A stretch of DNA of 64,000 bases from Cyclobacteriaceae bacterium (GCA_026003355.1 BPHC01000011.1:20099-84098); one strand, 5' to 3'. Numbered from the stretch's first letter, positions 9,401 to 17,856 are shown. Notes: generated by a model not told the origin, from the letters alone. Numbers and translations: made by a program.

Positions 9401-11882
9401 AATAACAAGATCTAACGTTTGCATTAACGAGACCAATCCCGAAATAAGGGTAAATCCAACAGGAGGTACATTAACAGTAAACGGCTCTTCAACGGGAATT
9501 ATCTTCTCCGCCGGTCAATATTTTCTGGATGTGGACGAATCCGCGCTTTATACCTCGGGTGAGACACCCGGTTACAATACCCTCGAATATTCCTATACCG
9601 ATGACAACGGCTGTCAAAACAGCACAACTGCCAACGTTACCATTTATGATGTACCAGTTCCCAACTTCAATAATAGTCCGGTATGCGATGGCCTGGCAAA
9701 AGAATTTTCGCTCAATCCGGGAACCGTTATTCCTGCGGGTGTTTCCATAAGCCGTTACCTATGGGAATTCGGAGATAATTTTTCAAGCACTTCAACCGAT
9801 GTGAACGAGGTTATTCTCCATAGATATCAAGGTCCCAATAATTACAATGTTACATTAACCATTGAAACTACCGATAACTGTAAGGTATCTACCAGCAAAA
9901 CCGTTACTGTGGCACCCGTTCCGCAAGTAAGTTTTACCTGGGAAAATGTATGCCACCGGCAGGCCACACAGTTTTATGCAAGCACTTCACTTACAGACAG
10001 CCAGATTGCTTCATTCGAATGGAACTTTGGCGATGGCACAACAATTAACCTGCCTCCGCCACGCAATACACCCCTTGCTCTTCCCAATACACAAGGAACG
10101 CTCATTGAACCACTGCATCGCTTTACGCTTGCCGACAGTGCCACGGCACAGGTGTTTCCGGTAACCTTCAGGGTTATCACCAACTTTAACTGCGAGCGCG
10201 ATACTACCGTAAACGTGTATAAAGTACCCAATATAACGGTAACCGGTACAGGAACCAGCCCCTTCCATCTGTCGGACTTCGATGGCCCCACCGTTCAATG
10301 GGTAAGCGGAGGAATCAACTCATCGTGGGCTTTAGGCATGCCTGCAGGCACGCTCATCAATGCCGATGCCTCAGGCTCGGGAAAGGCGTGGGTAACCAAC
10401 CTCAACGGTCCTTATAATATAAACGAAAAATCGTGGGTACACAGCCCTTGCTTCGACCTGAGCCAGCTTACCCTGCCCGTGCTGGCGTTCGACCGAAGGC
10501 TGTTAACCGGAGCAGAAGATGGCGTTGTGCTGCAGGTTAATACCACCGGCACCACTGGTGGCGATGTAAACTGGCAGGTAGTGGGAAATGTCGGGGAAGG
10601 CCTTAACTGGTATAACAGTACGGCTATTCTGGGAGCACCGGGCGGACAGATAGCCGTGGGTTGGGAAGGCTCATTCGCTCCCGATTCAGCCGGCTGGAGA
10701 AAAACCCTCATTGCACTGGACGACTACCTCCCGCCTCTGGGTTCGGCTGCACGTAAAAACATCCGCTTCCGGTTTGCCTTTGGCAGCGATGGGGGCTTTA
10801 ATGAGCGGGAAGGCTTTGCCTTCGACAACTTCAGAATAGACAAACGCAGCCGGGTTGTGCTGGTAGAACAATTTACCAATAACGGTTCATCCAATAACTC
10901 GCCTGCCGAACCCAACCGGTTCAGCAACCAACAGGTTAATAATTTTATTGGTTTGCCCAAAACTACCAACGAAATTGTTAAGATAGAATACCATGTCGGT
11001 TTCCCGGGCCCGAATATCGACCGGCTGTATCTGGATAACACAGCCGATGCCTCGGCCCGCGCTGCCTATTACGGCGTAACGGCAACACCCTACACTTTCC
11101 TTAACGCCCTCCATCAGAACGGTGATTTTTACAATCCACCCGACCCGCCCGGCACCAGCTGGGCGCCCGGCCTGTTCAGCCAGCTTTCGCTGGAACCCGC
11201 ACCGGTAAAAATTGACACCATTTATACCATTAACGAAAATTCCGATGGCATAGAAGACAGCCTTACCATTGTTGCAAAATTCAGCACCTTGCAAAACATA
11301 CCCGCCGGCATGACCGTACACGTTGTGGTGGTGGAAAGAGAAATTGATGCGGTTACAGGCACCAACGGTGAAACCAACTTTAAGTATGTAATGAAAAAAA
11401 TGCTGCCCAATGCCTTGGGCACCCGATATAGCAATGTATTACCAGCCAATTTTACCGATGAGGTTAAAGTACACTGGGTGCCCCGGGCCTACCACCCCGA
11501 CAGTCTCTCGGTGGTTGTATTTGTTCAGGACCAATCTACCCGAACAGTTTACCAGGCGCGGTTCCTCAGGTCGCTGCAGTACCTGCCTGCCAACAGCCTG
11601 GTAACCGGCATCGAGAATCCGTTTACTTCCGCTGAGGTACAGGTTTACCCCAACCCGGTCTCTTCTGAACTCCACATTAAGCTTGGCGAAGCTGCGAGGC
11701 AGCCCGTTGACGCAGCGATTACCGATATGCATGGCCGGATGGTGATGCAACTTAACCTGCCTGCAGGAAGGCAACATACTATCCTGGACACCCGTCACCT
11801 AAACCCAGGTATGTACCTGCTGCAACTCAGACAGGGCGCGCACACCATTCGTAAGAAACTCATGATTGTTCATAACCGGTAA
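6423..11882 (+). CDS. Giant secreted multidomain protein with T9SS type A sorting domain
   Basis: 1819 residues with a signal peptide ending in AFGQ. Domains in order: two fibronectin III-like modules (about 28-275), a beta-rich module (about 280-410), an Ig-like Big_5 domain (about 418-530, TSTNPADNATGV), an IPT/TIG domain (about 531-610), Ig/PKD-like modules (WEFGDNF near 1112, WNFGDGT near 1197), a MAM/lectin-like jelly-roll (about 1280-1475) and an Omp28/thioredoxin-like segment (about 1478-1730). That segment begins LVEQFTNNGSS, where the CxxC expected in the family is absent. The C-terminus (about 1739-1819, VYPNPVSSEL...GMYLLQL...KKLMI) is a type A T9SS sorting domain, so the protein should cross the outer membrane and be anchored or released at the surface. 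It closes the cassette 4 bp after the lipoprotein gene. It is probably an adhesin or ligand-binding protein. Confidence 0.85.
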   Translation: MNRLALPFFCLSFLLASTLAFGQSEPANHVSGFTVTATSDTEIQISWTDATGSPLPEFYLIVGRKLPGGTFAAVADGPEIPADNDWSDDNFAAIVVHGSGSTLTVSGLLPETLYEFAIYPYRENSGNANYKTTAPVPTASDFTFSTPPGGHSATFTATLSGTTNIVLAFDAASTLTDADGYVIYRRAGSAASLAGLTDGNPPPAILGASTQLVTVTNNSATGFTDTGLSGGITYHYVLVPYNYDGSNNDTYNYLTDGNEPRANATTTLVITLTQLTGGIAPSPLNSGSANQAVLGFSITTNGPVTFNALNVNVSSTPVGKFASPRLFSSADTNFDGGDISINTGSLTPTQLQFTSIGQLLTAGTYNYFVVVNVSPTVNASTPSIQPSFTEANITFTSPAASAQAATLTGLNYSFADATPPVITSTNPADNATGVSVNLNTLQIIFNEDVAYDGDNSTNDERIRLRSGGSDIEIIDPLNVSVSGNVVTFTIGTSLTAGTSYAVQIGNSVFKDLANNYFPGISNDTDWNFQTEFPPSITGYSTNPICMGEVLTITGTGFGTAPSVTINGIPVTPSSSTASSITLTVPTTTAGLATVVVTNTTNGLNDADNTLVLKEAIASALPLYATPTAPLIGENYQISIDNTQTFVNYRLRELPNPFSGGTTPGNGATVTFGTVFNKSTAGTYQYEVQATSSGCTTVIYGPLAVTIVELTANAGADQTICNGESVRLGGSPTAQGGTGYYAISWSASPPDPSLSGQANTSNPIVTPTVTTTYTVTVDDSSPATPAVDQITITVNQPADANNIQIVLTPDSTAYKVTSPPIDLSYTLSGGVTGTGVFSGPGVNSSQNKFYPGAANIGENTVTLTFTASNGCITTKTKIVNVYSQDVFLPGLRSTYCENDTDQVLYIQELPTVVFQDEAYLYNLNTSSSIPSNSGMGWDFNSTTDEITINPNILGPGSYRFKLIYRNIILCLFLPDCRYEALINFKILPLPAVNIITRSNVCINETNPEIRVNPTGGTLTVNGSSTGIIFSAGQYFLDVDESALYTSGETPGYNTLEYSYTDDNGCQNSTTANVTIYDVPVPNFNNSPVCDGLAKEFSLNPGTVIPAGVSISRYLWEFGDNFSSTSTDVNEVILHRYQGPNNYNVTLTIETTDNCKVSTSKTVTVAPVPQVSFTWENVCHRQATQFYASTSLTDSQIASFEWNFGDGTTINLPPPRNTPLALPNTQGTLIEPLHRFTLADSATAQVFPVTFRVITNFNCERDTTVNVYKVPNITVTGTGTSPFHLSDFDGPTVQWVSGGINSSWALGMPAGTLINADASGSGKAWVTNLNGPYNINEKSWVHSPCFDLSQLTLPVLAFDRRLLTGAEDGVVLQVNTTGTTGGDVNWQVVGNVGEGLNWYNSTAILGAPGGQIAVGWEGSFAPDSAGWRKTLIALDDYLPPLGSAARKNIRFRFAFGSDGGFNEREGFAFDNFRIDKRSRVVLVEQFTNNGSSNNSPAEPNRFSNQQVNNFIGLPKTTNEIVKIEYHVGFPGPNIDRLYLDNTADASARAAYYGVTATPYTFLNALHQNGDFYNPPDPPGTSWAPGLFSQLSLEPAPVKIDTIYTINENSDGIEDSLTIVAKFSTLQNIPAGMTVHVVVVEREIDAVTGTNGETNFKYVMKKMLPNALGTRYSNVLPANFTDEVKVHWVPRAYHPDSLSVVVFVQDQSTRTVYQARFLRSLQYLPANSLVTGIENPFTSAEVQVYPNPVSSELHIKLGEAARQPVDAAITDMHGRMVMQLNLPAGRQHTILDTRHLNPGMYLLQLRQGAHTIRKKLMIVHNR

Positions 11883-12107
11883 ACGCTAAAAAAATTACAA
11901 TTTCGCACTTTGAGGGTTATCTTATAGTGCCCCATGCCAAAGAGTGGTAAAAGCGCCCGCTTTTTCGACTTTCAATCGGTTGTGGAATTTAAACTGCAGC
12001 ATATTTAAAAAACCCGATAATCACCACATACGGCCATTAAAAGAATTTTAAAACCGTTGCAGGTGTGGCTACCTTACCCTATTTTTAAGACTCAAACGAC
12101 CCGAGAA
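11883..12107. other. Intergenic gap after the left cassette
   Basis: 225 bp between the giant T9SS protein gene and terC. No hairpin with T tract was found. A 24-codon frame (11934-12008) is present but unsupported. A TATTTTTA box at 12080-12087, close to TAnnTTTG, may serve terC. Confidence 0.3.
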
Positions 12108-12923
12108 ATGGAGGTTTTTTTACAAGCAGAAGCCTGGCTGGCCTTGCTAACCCTTACCTTTTTTGAAGTAGTGCTGGGCATTGATAATATTATTTTTATT
12201 TCCATTATCTCCAACCGGCTTCCTGTCGAAATCCGCGCCCGAACACGCAACATGGGTTTGCTGCTGGCTATGGTGGTGCGTATTCTGCTGCTGCTTAGTA
12301 TTACATGGGTTATAACCTTTACTGAACCCTTATTTACCTTAGGCGACCTGCTGCCCGAATTTCTGCACAGGTATGTAAATGCTGAACATGGTTTTAGTGG
12401 CAGAGATCTTATTTTAGGGTTTGGCGGCCTGTTTCTTATCGCCAAAAGTACCCGTGAAATAAACCATGAAATGGAAGGCGAGGACGAAGTGCTTACCGTT
12501 GAAAAACAGGCCAAAGTAAATGTACCCGCGGTTATCCTTCAGATCATTCTTATTGATATCATCTTTTCGTTCGACTCCATACTTACCGCCGTTGGCCTTA
12601 CCAATCAGGTTATCATCATGATTGTTGCGGTAATTATATCCATTGGCATAATGATGGTGTTTTCTGGTAAAATAAGCGACTTCATTCACCGCCACCCATC
12701 CATGGAGGTGCTGGCACTTGGCTTCCTTATCCTCATTGGCTTTATGCTTTTCCTGGAAGGGCTGGAGTATGAAATACCCAAAGGCTACATCTATTTTGCG
12801 GTTGCCTTCTCGCTTCTCATCGAAATGGTAAACATCAGGGTACGCGGTCGCAGGGAGAAAAAGCGCCAGCAGGAAATGGTGAGAGAAGAAGACCAGGACT
12901 TGCAGCCAGCCGAAAAAACGTGA
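12108..12923 (+). CDS. TerC family integral membrane protein
   Basis: 271 residues from the ATG at 12108; a longer frame opens at a TTG at 12057, but the conserved family start is MEVFLQAEAWLALLTLTF. About seven membrane helices are visible. Family motifs with buried acidic residues are present: EVVLGIDNIIFISI near the N-terminus and DIIFSFDSILTAVGL mid-protein. TerC proteins are linked to tellurite resistance and metal-ion (often Mn2+) export; the substrate here cannot be read from sequence. The charged C-terminus is cytosolic. The stop overlaps the GTG start of the following hydrolase by 4 bases (GTGA), which implies translational coupling. Confidence 0.88.
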   Translation: MEVFLQAEAWLALLTLTFFEVVLGIDNIIFISIISNRLPVEIRARTRNMGLLLAMVVRILLLLSITWVITFTEPLFTLGDLLPEFLHRYVNAEHGFSGRDLILGFGGLFLIAKSTREINHEMEGEDEVLTVEKQAKVNVPAVILQIILIDIIFSFDSILTAVGLTNQVIIMIVAVIISIGIMMVFSGKISDFIHRHPSMEVLALGFLILIGFMLFLEGLEYEIPKGYIYFAVAFSLLIEMVNIRVRGRREKKRQQEMVREEDQDLQPAEKT

Positions 12924-13867
12924 ACCCATCATACCAACCTCCGGCATTTTTGTTCAATGGCCACCTGGAAACCATTTACCCGGCCCTGTTCAGAAGGGTA
13001 AGTGCTTTGCCCTACCGCCGCGAACGCATTTACACGCCTGATGATGATTTTCTGGACCTGGACTGGCTTACAAGAGGCTCTGAAAATCTGGTAATTATTT
13101 CGCATGGCCTGGAAGGAAACAGCCAGCGCCCCTACGTACGCGGCATGGCTTGTGCCCTTCATGCGGCCGGTTTCGATGTGCTGGCCTGGAACTACCGCGG
13201 CTGCAGCGGAGAAATAAACCGGCAACTGCGCTTTTACCACAGCGGTGCTACCGATGACCTTGAAGTGGTTATTCAGCATGCCTTTGCCAAAGGATATGCT
13301 ACCCTGCGGATGGTGGGCTTTAGCCTGGGTGGCAATCTTACCCTGAAATATCTGGGTGAAAAACCTGATATTCCGCATGGCATCAAGCAGGCCATTGTGT
13401 TTTCGGTACCCCTGGATTTGGACGGAAGCTGCGATACCATTTCAAAACCGGTTAACCGGCTGTACGAACTCCGATTCCTTAACAGTCTGAAAAACAAAAT
13501 TCGCAGCAAGGCCCGCCGGATAAAGACACTTGATACCCGGCCACTGAAAAGCATTACTACCCTGCGCGAATTCGATGAGCACTATACGGCGCCCCTGCAT
13601 GGCTTCAATAATGCCCGGCATTATTACCAGAGCTGCAGCGCACTGCGGTTTACCGACCACATTACCATTCCCACCCGCATTATCAACGCGCAAAACGACC
13701 CATTTCTAAGTGCTTCCTGCTTTCCGCAAAAGTTAGCCGAAGGCAGCGGCCCTGTAAAGTTGCTTACTCCCCCGCGCGGAGGGCATGTGGGGTTCGCACA
13801 GTTCGGTACAAATGGCGTATATTGGTCAGAGTTGCAGGCCGTAGCCTTTTTTACCCAAAATGATTGA
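12920..13867 (+). CDS. YheT-type alpha/beta hydrolase
   Basis: 315 residues with the marks of the YheT/ABHD family: FLFNGHLETIYPALFRRV at the start, the oxyanion-region ISHGLEGNSQRPY, NYRGCSGE, the nucleophile elbow GFSLGGN (Ser), NAQNDPFL carrying the acid, and GGHVGF carrying the histidine. The complete triad predicts an esterase or thioesterase-like hydrolase, with an unknown substrate. The start is a GTG within the TerC stop (GTGA), and the stop overlaps the next gene's start by 8 bases, so the three genes 12108-14555 form an overlapping operon. No signal peptide is seen, so it is presumably cytosolic. Confidence 0.85.
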   Translation: MNPSYQPPAFLFNGHLETIYPALFRRVSALPYRRERIYTPDDDFLDLDWLTRGSENLVIISHGLEGNSQRPYVRGMACALHAAGFDVLAWNYRGCSGEINRQLRFYHSGATDDLEVVIQHAFAKGYATLRMVGFSLGGNLTLKYLGEKPDIPHGIKQAIVFSVPLDLDGSCDTISKPVNRLYELRFLNSLKNKIRSKARRIKTLDTRPLKSITTLREFDEHYTAPLHGFNNARHYYQSCSALRFTDHITIPTRIINAQNDPFLSASCFPQKLAEGSGPVKLLTPPRGGHVGFAQFGTNGVYWSELQAVAFFTQND

Positions 13868-14555
13868 CCGATACAGCATATCTGCCCCGGCCGAACAGAT
13901 TATGAGCCGGTTTGGTGCCGATGTTCCGCAGCACTACCAACCCCGTTACAATGCCGCACCAACCCAGTTGCTTCCGGTAATTACGGCCGAGGGGGCCCGT
14001 GGTGTCTCTACCTTTTACTGGGGAAGACCGCCCGCCATGTCGGCCAACCGGGCGTTGGGAGAAAAGCTTATCAATACCCGACTGGAAACATTGATGGAGC
14101 GCCCGGCCCTGGCGGCCAACCTGCTGAAAAAACGTTGCATTATACCTGCCGATGGCTTCTTTGGCTGGAAGAAAACCGGAAAGAAAACTGCTATTCCCTA
14201 CCGTTTTGTAGTGCAAACCGGAATTTTTTCGATGGCGGGTATATGGGAGGAATTTGAAACTGACGATGGCGAAACCGTGCACACTTTTTCGGTTATCACC
14301 ATGCCGGCCAATAAGCTGGTAGAACCTGTTTGTCCGCGCATGCCCGTAATACTCGATGCCAAAAGTGAAAGCATCTGGCTCGCGGACACTGGCGATATGG
14401 TTCTGCTTATGGGGCAGCTCGTGGCCTGGCCACCCGAACAGATGAATCTGTTTACGGTAAGTCCGCGAATTGCCGATCCCGGAGCCAATCATCCTTCGCT
14501 TATTGTGCCCATGCCGGCGGCCGACCAGCACGGCAATCTCACCCTGTTCGATTAG
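13860..14555 (+). CDS. SRAP (YedK/HMCES) family protein lacking the catalytic residues
   Basis: 231 residues of the SOS-response-associated peptidase fold, a family that forms protein-DNA crosslinks at abasic sites. Fold and DNA-contact motifs are kept: RYNAAPTQ (29-36), INTRLET (71-77), DGFFGWKK (98-105) and PRMPVIL (159-165). However, the N-terminus reads MIDRYS instead of MCGR, so the essential Cys2 is Ile. The Glu of the DGxxEW motif is Gly102, and the His that precedes RMP is Cys158. No upstream start could supply an N-terminal Cys, because the ATG lies inside the end of the hydrolase gene. Canonical crosslinking chemistry is therefore unlikely, but DNA binding may persist. It may belong to a divergent Bacteroidota subfamily rather than being a decayed gene, since the frame is intact. 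Confidence 0.85.
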   Translation: MIDRYSISAPAEQIMSRFGADVPQHYQPRYNAAPTQLLPVITAEGARGVSTFYWGRPPAMSANRALGEKLINTRLETLMERPALAANLLKKRCIIPADGFFGWKKTGKKTAIPYRFVVQTGIFSMAGIWEEFETDDGETVHTFSVITMPANKLVEPVCPRMPVILDAKSESIWLADTGDMVLLMGQLVAWPPEQMNLFTVSPRIADPGANHPSLIVPMPAADQHGNLTLFD

Positions 14556-14575
14556 CCGGTTGGGCAAGTGTTTAT

Positions 14576-15506
14576 TTAAAATCCGTCATCTTCTTCCCTG
14601 CGGGCCGGTTTCGCATCGGCAGCATTTTTGGGTTTGCCCTTGTTCTTCTTCAGAAAACCAAATGGCGACTTCTTTTTGGGAACAGCCCCGGGCACTCCCG
14701 GCGGAGCCGCCGTGCCGGTGTCGGGTGGATTATCCAGCTCGTTAAAATCAACCTGAAATTCGTCCTCACCGGTTGGCTGAGCGGGCTGTGTACGAAGGGT
14801 ATCGCTGGCCGCTTTCTTTGTCTTTTTCTTAAACAGGTTACTAAAGAAGCTCCTTATACTTTTTCTTTTCCGGGTCTGCTTTGCGCCTTCTTCTTCGGTC
14901 TGCATACGGGCAAGTTTCACGTCAGGCAGTATCAGCACATCGCGCAGGTACCACATGTAATTATCCTGCTCAATGTTAAAGCCAATATGCACCACATAAT
15001 AACGGGGTGTTTCGGGTAAAAACCGGTTAGAGACCGCATCGTATTTCAGGCTATCGGGAAAATTATACTTAAGCACGCGCACTTCCCGGTCTTTGGTTAT
15101 TACATACTGCCCGGGTTGTGCAACCGAATCAGCAGCCTGAGGGGATGATATCGGGAATATAAACTGAGTCAATAACCGAGCGGGCGGCTTTGTCCAGCTC
15201 GGCCTGGGTTACTTCGCTTCCCTCCTGAAGGGAATCGGGCACCACGGGATTAACGGGTTTGGCGGGAACCGTAGATAACTGGCGGACTTTTTTCCTATAC
15301 GGCACTACTTCTCCTATGAGATATTTATTCTTGCTGGCGGTAAGTACTTTGGGGGTAGAGTCTTCATTGAAATAGCTAAACTTTTTGCGCAGCTCATTTT
15401 TATCGTAGATAAAGGCGCTTTGATAGGCAGGGCAAACCATCTTCTGGGTGCACGAAAACGCCAGCAACAAAATGAGGAACCAAAGGAATACCAGCCAACG
15501 CGCCAT
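14576..15506 (-). pseudogene. Conserved Cytophagales-type lipoprotein, interrupted by one frameshift
   Basis: Two overlapping frames form one protein of about 308 residues. The N-terminal part starts at 15506 with a lipoprotein signal (LLLAFSC at 13-19), followed by CPAYQSAFIYDKNELRKKF. It runs to a stop at 15129. The C-terminal part is in the other frame down to 14576 and contains VITKDREVRVLKYN and EQDNYMWYLRDVLILPD. It ends in a basic, Lys- and Pro-rich tail. Deleting one base in the GGGG run at 15141-15144 restores a continuous frame (SVYIPDIIP then QAADSV). The second frame has no credible start of its own. The protein is probably intact in the cell, so this may be a sequence error. Function is unknown; it would be an envelope protein. 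Confidence 0.7.
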
Positions 15507-15633
15507 GAAAGTGCCTATCTGGCAAAAATAACGATTTATACGGGAAGATATTGGCTTCGGGCCAGAAAGGTAACCCCTTGTAAATCAATTTTTAACACCG
15601 CGCAGTTTAAGCCTAAGCCTGAGCCCCCGCCCA

Positions 15634-15849
15634 TTAATACCCAAAAACACATCGTTTCAGAATAACCATAAGGCATATTAAAAACATGAGCATGGATATT
15701 TTATTGATGGTATGCATGGCCCTGAGGTTAAAGCCTGTGGGGCGCGCAGGGTCTTTTTTGCGAAAGAAATACGTTAGCACTTCGTTGAGCCGGAAGAATT
15801 CGCGCAGGGAGTTAGACGATTTACCGGACTTTGTCGGGGGGTTATTCAT
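15634..15849 (-). CDS. Small membrane protein, DUF6728-like
   Basis: 71 residues starting MNNPPTKSGK. The ATG overlaps the ispG stop by 8 bases (ATGAATAA), so it is coupled to ispG; a longer in-frame start lies inside ispG and is less likely. The middle carries LREFFRLNEVLTYFFRKKDP and the C-terminus one membrane helix (ISMLMFLICLMVILKRCVF). The layout resembles the small DUF6728 proteins of Cytophagales, though I name that family from memory. Its location next to ispG suggests co-expression with isoprenoid synthesis rather than a proven shared role. Confidence 0.65.
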   Translation of the reverse strand: MNNPPTKSGKSSNSLREFFRLNEVLTYFFRKKDPARPTGFNLRAMHTINKISMLMFLICLMVILKRCVFGY

Positions 15850-17839
15850 ACAGTATAGGTTCGGCGGCTTCGGGTTCAACCCAGTTGCCATCTTCTTTAA
15901 TCAGATTAATCAACTCATCAACAGCCTTGTCGGCAGGAACGTTCCGTTTTACCACTTCCTTGCCACGGTAAAGGGTTATGCGCGAAGGTCCGCTGCCCAC
16001 ATAGCCGTAGTCGGCATCTGCCATTTCGCCAGGTCCGTTTACTATACATCCCATAATACCGATTTTTATACCTTTTAAGTGGTCGGTGCGGCTGCGAATC
16101 ATGGCTGTGGTGCTTTGCAGATCGAAAAGCGTGCGTCCGCACGAGGGGCATGAAATATATTCGGTTTTCGACATGCGGGTGCGCGTGGCCTGCAGAATAC
16201 CAAATGCTGTTTTGTTGGCTACATCGGCCTTGCTCAATATCTCCTCTTTGCTGCCGGGGGCCTTTAGGGCAAGCATAATTCCATCGCCCAGTCCGTCAAT
16301 CAGCAGGCCACCGGCATCGGTAGCCGCATACAGCCTGAAGGTATCTTCGTCTGTCAGGTTGTAGCTGCGCTGAATAACCACCGGAACCGGAACTTCATTT
16401 TCCAGAAGCAGGAAAAACAACCTGCGCAGTTCGGCCATGGCATGAAGGTTGTTGGTATGGATAACGGCCACAGCGGTTTTATCATCACGCAGCTTTTGAA
16501 GCAGGGCCTGAGTTGCTTCGGTTAAATCAAACCTTACAAAGTTTAGCTGGGGGTGCTGCTGCGGTTCGGCCAGGTATTCTGTTGCGGTAAACAGGGGGAG
16601 TTTATTTTGCCGGTCTGCGGTTTGCAGCCACAGTTGGTAATCGAGTATTTCTTTCAGGCCATTGGGCAACATAAAAGGAATGGGATTTTGACCGGTGTAC
16701 ACATAATCGGCACCCTGGTCGTTCATCTTCCACTTATCCGGTTCGGGCAGATAGAAATGCCCGATACAGCGCAGGTCTTTGTAGTCTTTAATCTCCGCAT
16801 GGCATAGATCGGCAATAACCCGTGGAACCTGATGCCCGCCCAGGTTTACCACTTCGCGGGTAACCCTGCGGGAATAGCGGTAGGGGTCTATGGGAATTTC
16901 GTTAACGGCAGGTATGGGGTTATGGTTAGCCCGGCCGGCATAGCGGTTTACCAGCAGGCGTGCCACCGGCGCTTCATATTCTGGTTCTTCAGTAAGCGAA
17001 ACACGTACCGTGTCGCCCAGGCCGTCTTCCAAGAGGGTACCTATTCCCGCAGCCGATTTGATTCGGCCATCTTCTCCTTCGCCCGCTTCGGTTACACCAA
17101 GGTGGAGCGGGTAGGGTTTCAGTCCCTCCTCATCCAGCTTTTTTACCAGCAGGCGGTAGGCTTCAACCATCACCAGCGGGTTGCTGGCTTTCATTGATAA
17201 CACTATGTTGTGGTAATTCAGGTCTTCGCATATCCGCAGGAACTCCAATGCCGATTCTACCATGCCCAAAGGTGTATCGCCATACCGGCTCATGATGCGA
17301 TCGGACAGAGAGCCGTGGTTGGTGCCTATGCGCATGGCTGTGCCATACTCTTTGCAGATTTTAACCAGCGGGGTAAACTTTTGCCTGATGCGATCCAGTT
17401 CGGCCTGGTAGGCATTTTCGGTATATTCAATTACTTCAAAGCGCTTTTTGTCGGCATAGTTGCCCGGGTTAATGCGCACCTTTTCCACGATGCGTGCAGC
17501 CAGTTCGGCTGCGTTGGGTGTAAAGTGAATGTCGGCAATAAGCGGAACATGGTAGCCGCGCCTGTGCAGTTCTTTCTTTATCTCGGCAAGGTTTTGCGCT
17601 TCTTTTATACTGGGGGCGGTAATGCGCACATATTCACACCCCGCTTTTACCATGCGGATTACCTGTTCTACCGAGCCCAACGTGTCCATTGTATCCACAG
17701 TGGTCATGGACTGAATGCGGACAGGATGGTGCGCCCCCATGGGTACATCGCCAATGCGCACTTCTATTGTTTTTCTGCGCTTATACTGCACCAGGCTTTC
17801 GCAGTATTGTTTAAATCGGGAAACAGGATGGTTTTCCAT
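15842..17839 (-). CDS. ispG: 4-hydroxy-3-methylbut-2-enyl diphosphate synthase (long form)
   Basis: 665 residues, the long type found in Bacteroidota, Chlamydiae and plants, which has an extra domain between the TIM barrel and the iron-sulfur domain (bacterial short forms are about 370-400). It converts 2-C-methyl-D-erythritol 2,4-cyclodiphosphate to HMBPP in the MEP isoprenoid pathway in the cytosol. The barrel begins VRIGDVPMGAHHPVRIQSMTT. The [4Fe-4S] ligands are visible as SCPSCGRT (about 563-566) and MGCIVNGPGE (about 597). A TAATTTTG box lies 18-25 bp upstream of the ATG. The small DUF6728-like gene overlaps its 3' end. Confidence 0.96.
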   Translation of the reverse strand: MENHPVSRFKQYCESLVQYKRRKTIEVRIGDVPMGAHHPVRIQSMTTVDTMDTLGSVEQVIRMVKAGCEYVRITAPSIKEAQNLAEIKKELHRRGYHVPLIADIHFTPNAAELAARIVEKVRINPGNYADKKRFEVIEYTENAYQAELDRIRQKFTPLVKICKEYGTAMRIGTNHGSLSDRIMSRYGDTPLGMVESALEFLRICEDLNYHNIVLSMKASNPLVMVEAYRLLVKKLDEEGLKPYPLHLGVTEAGEGEDGRIKSAAGIGTLLEDGLGDTVRVSLTEEPEYEAPVARLLVNRYAGRANHNPIPAVNEIPIDPYRYSRRVTREVVNLGGHQVPRVIADLCHAEIKDYKDLRCIGHFYLPEPDKWKMNDQGADYVYTGQNPIPFMLPNGLKEILDYQLWLQTADRQNKLPLFTATEYLAEPQQHPQLNFVRFDLTEATQALLQKLRDDKTAVAVIHTNNLHAMAELRRLFFLLLENEVPVPVVIQRSYNLTDEDTFRLYAATDAGGLLIDGLGDGIMLALKAPGSKEEILSKADVANKTAFGILQATRTRMSKTEYISCPSCGRTLFDLQSTTAMIRSRTDHLKGIKIGIMGCIVNGPGEMADADYGYVGSGPSRITLYRGKEVVKRNVPADKAVDELINLIKEDGNWVEPEAAEPILYE

Positions 17840-17856
17840 CTCGGTCAGGATTCACA

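Noticed and set aside
11934..12008. 24-codon frame in the gap before terC
   Set aside because: Too short, with no coupling, promoter or recognisable sequence.
13851..14567. 238-codon frame opposite the SRAP gene
   Set aside because: Almost the same extent as SRAP on the other strand; SRAP has family motifs, this frame has none.
15129..15172. Programmed ribosomal frameshift in the lipoprotein gene
   Set aside because: There is no slippery heptamer or downstream structure I could recognise; a one-base insertion in GGGG is simpler.
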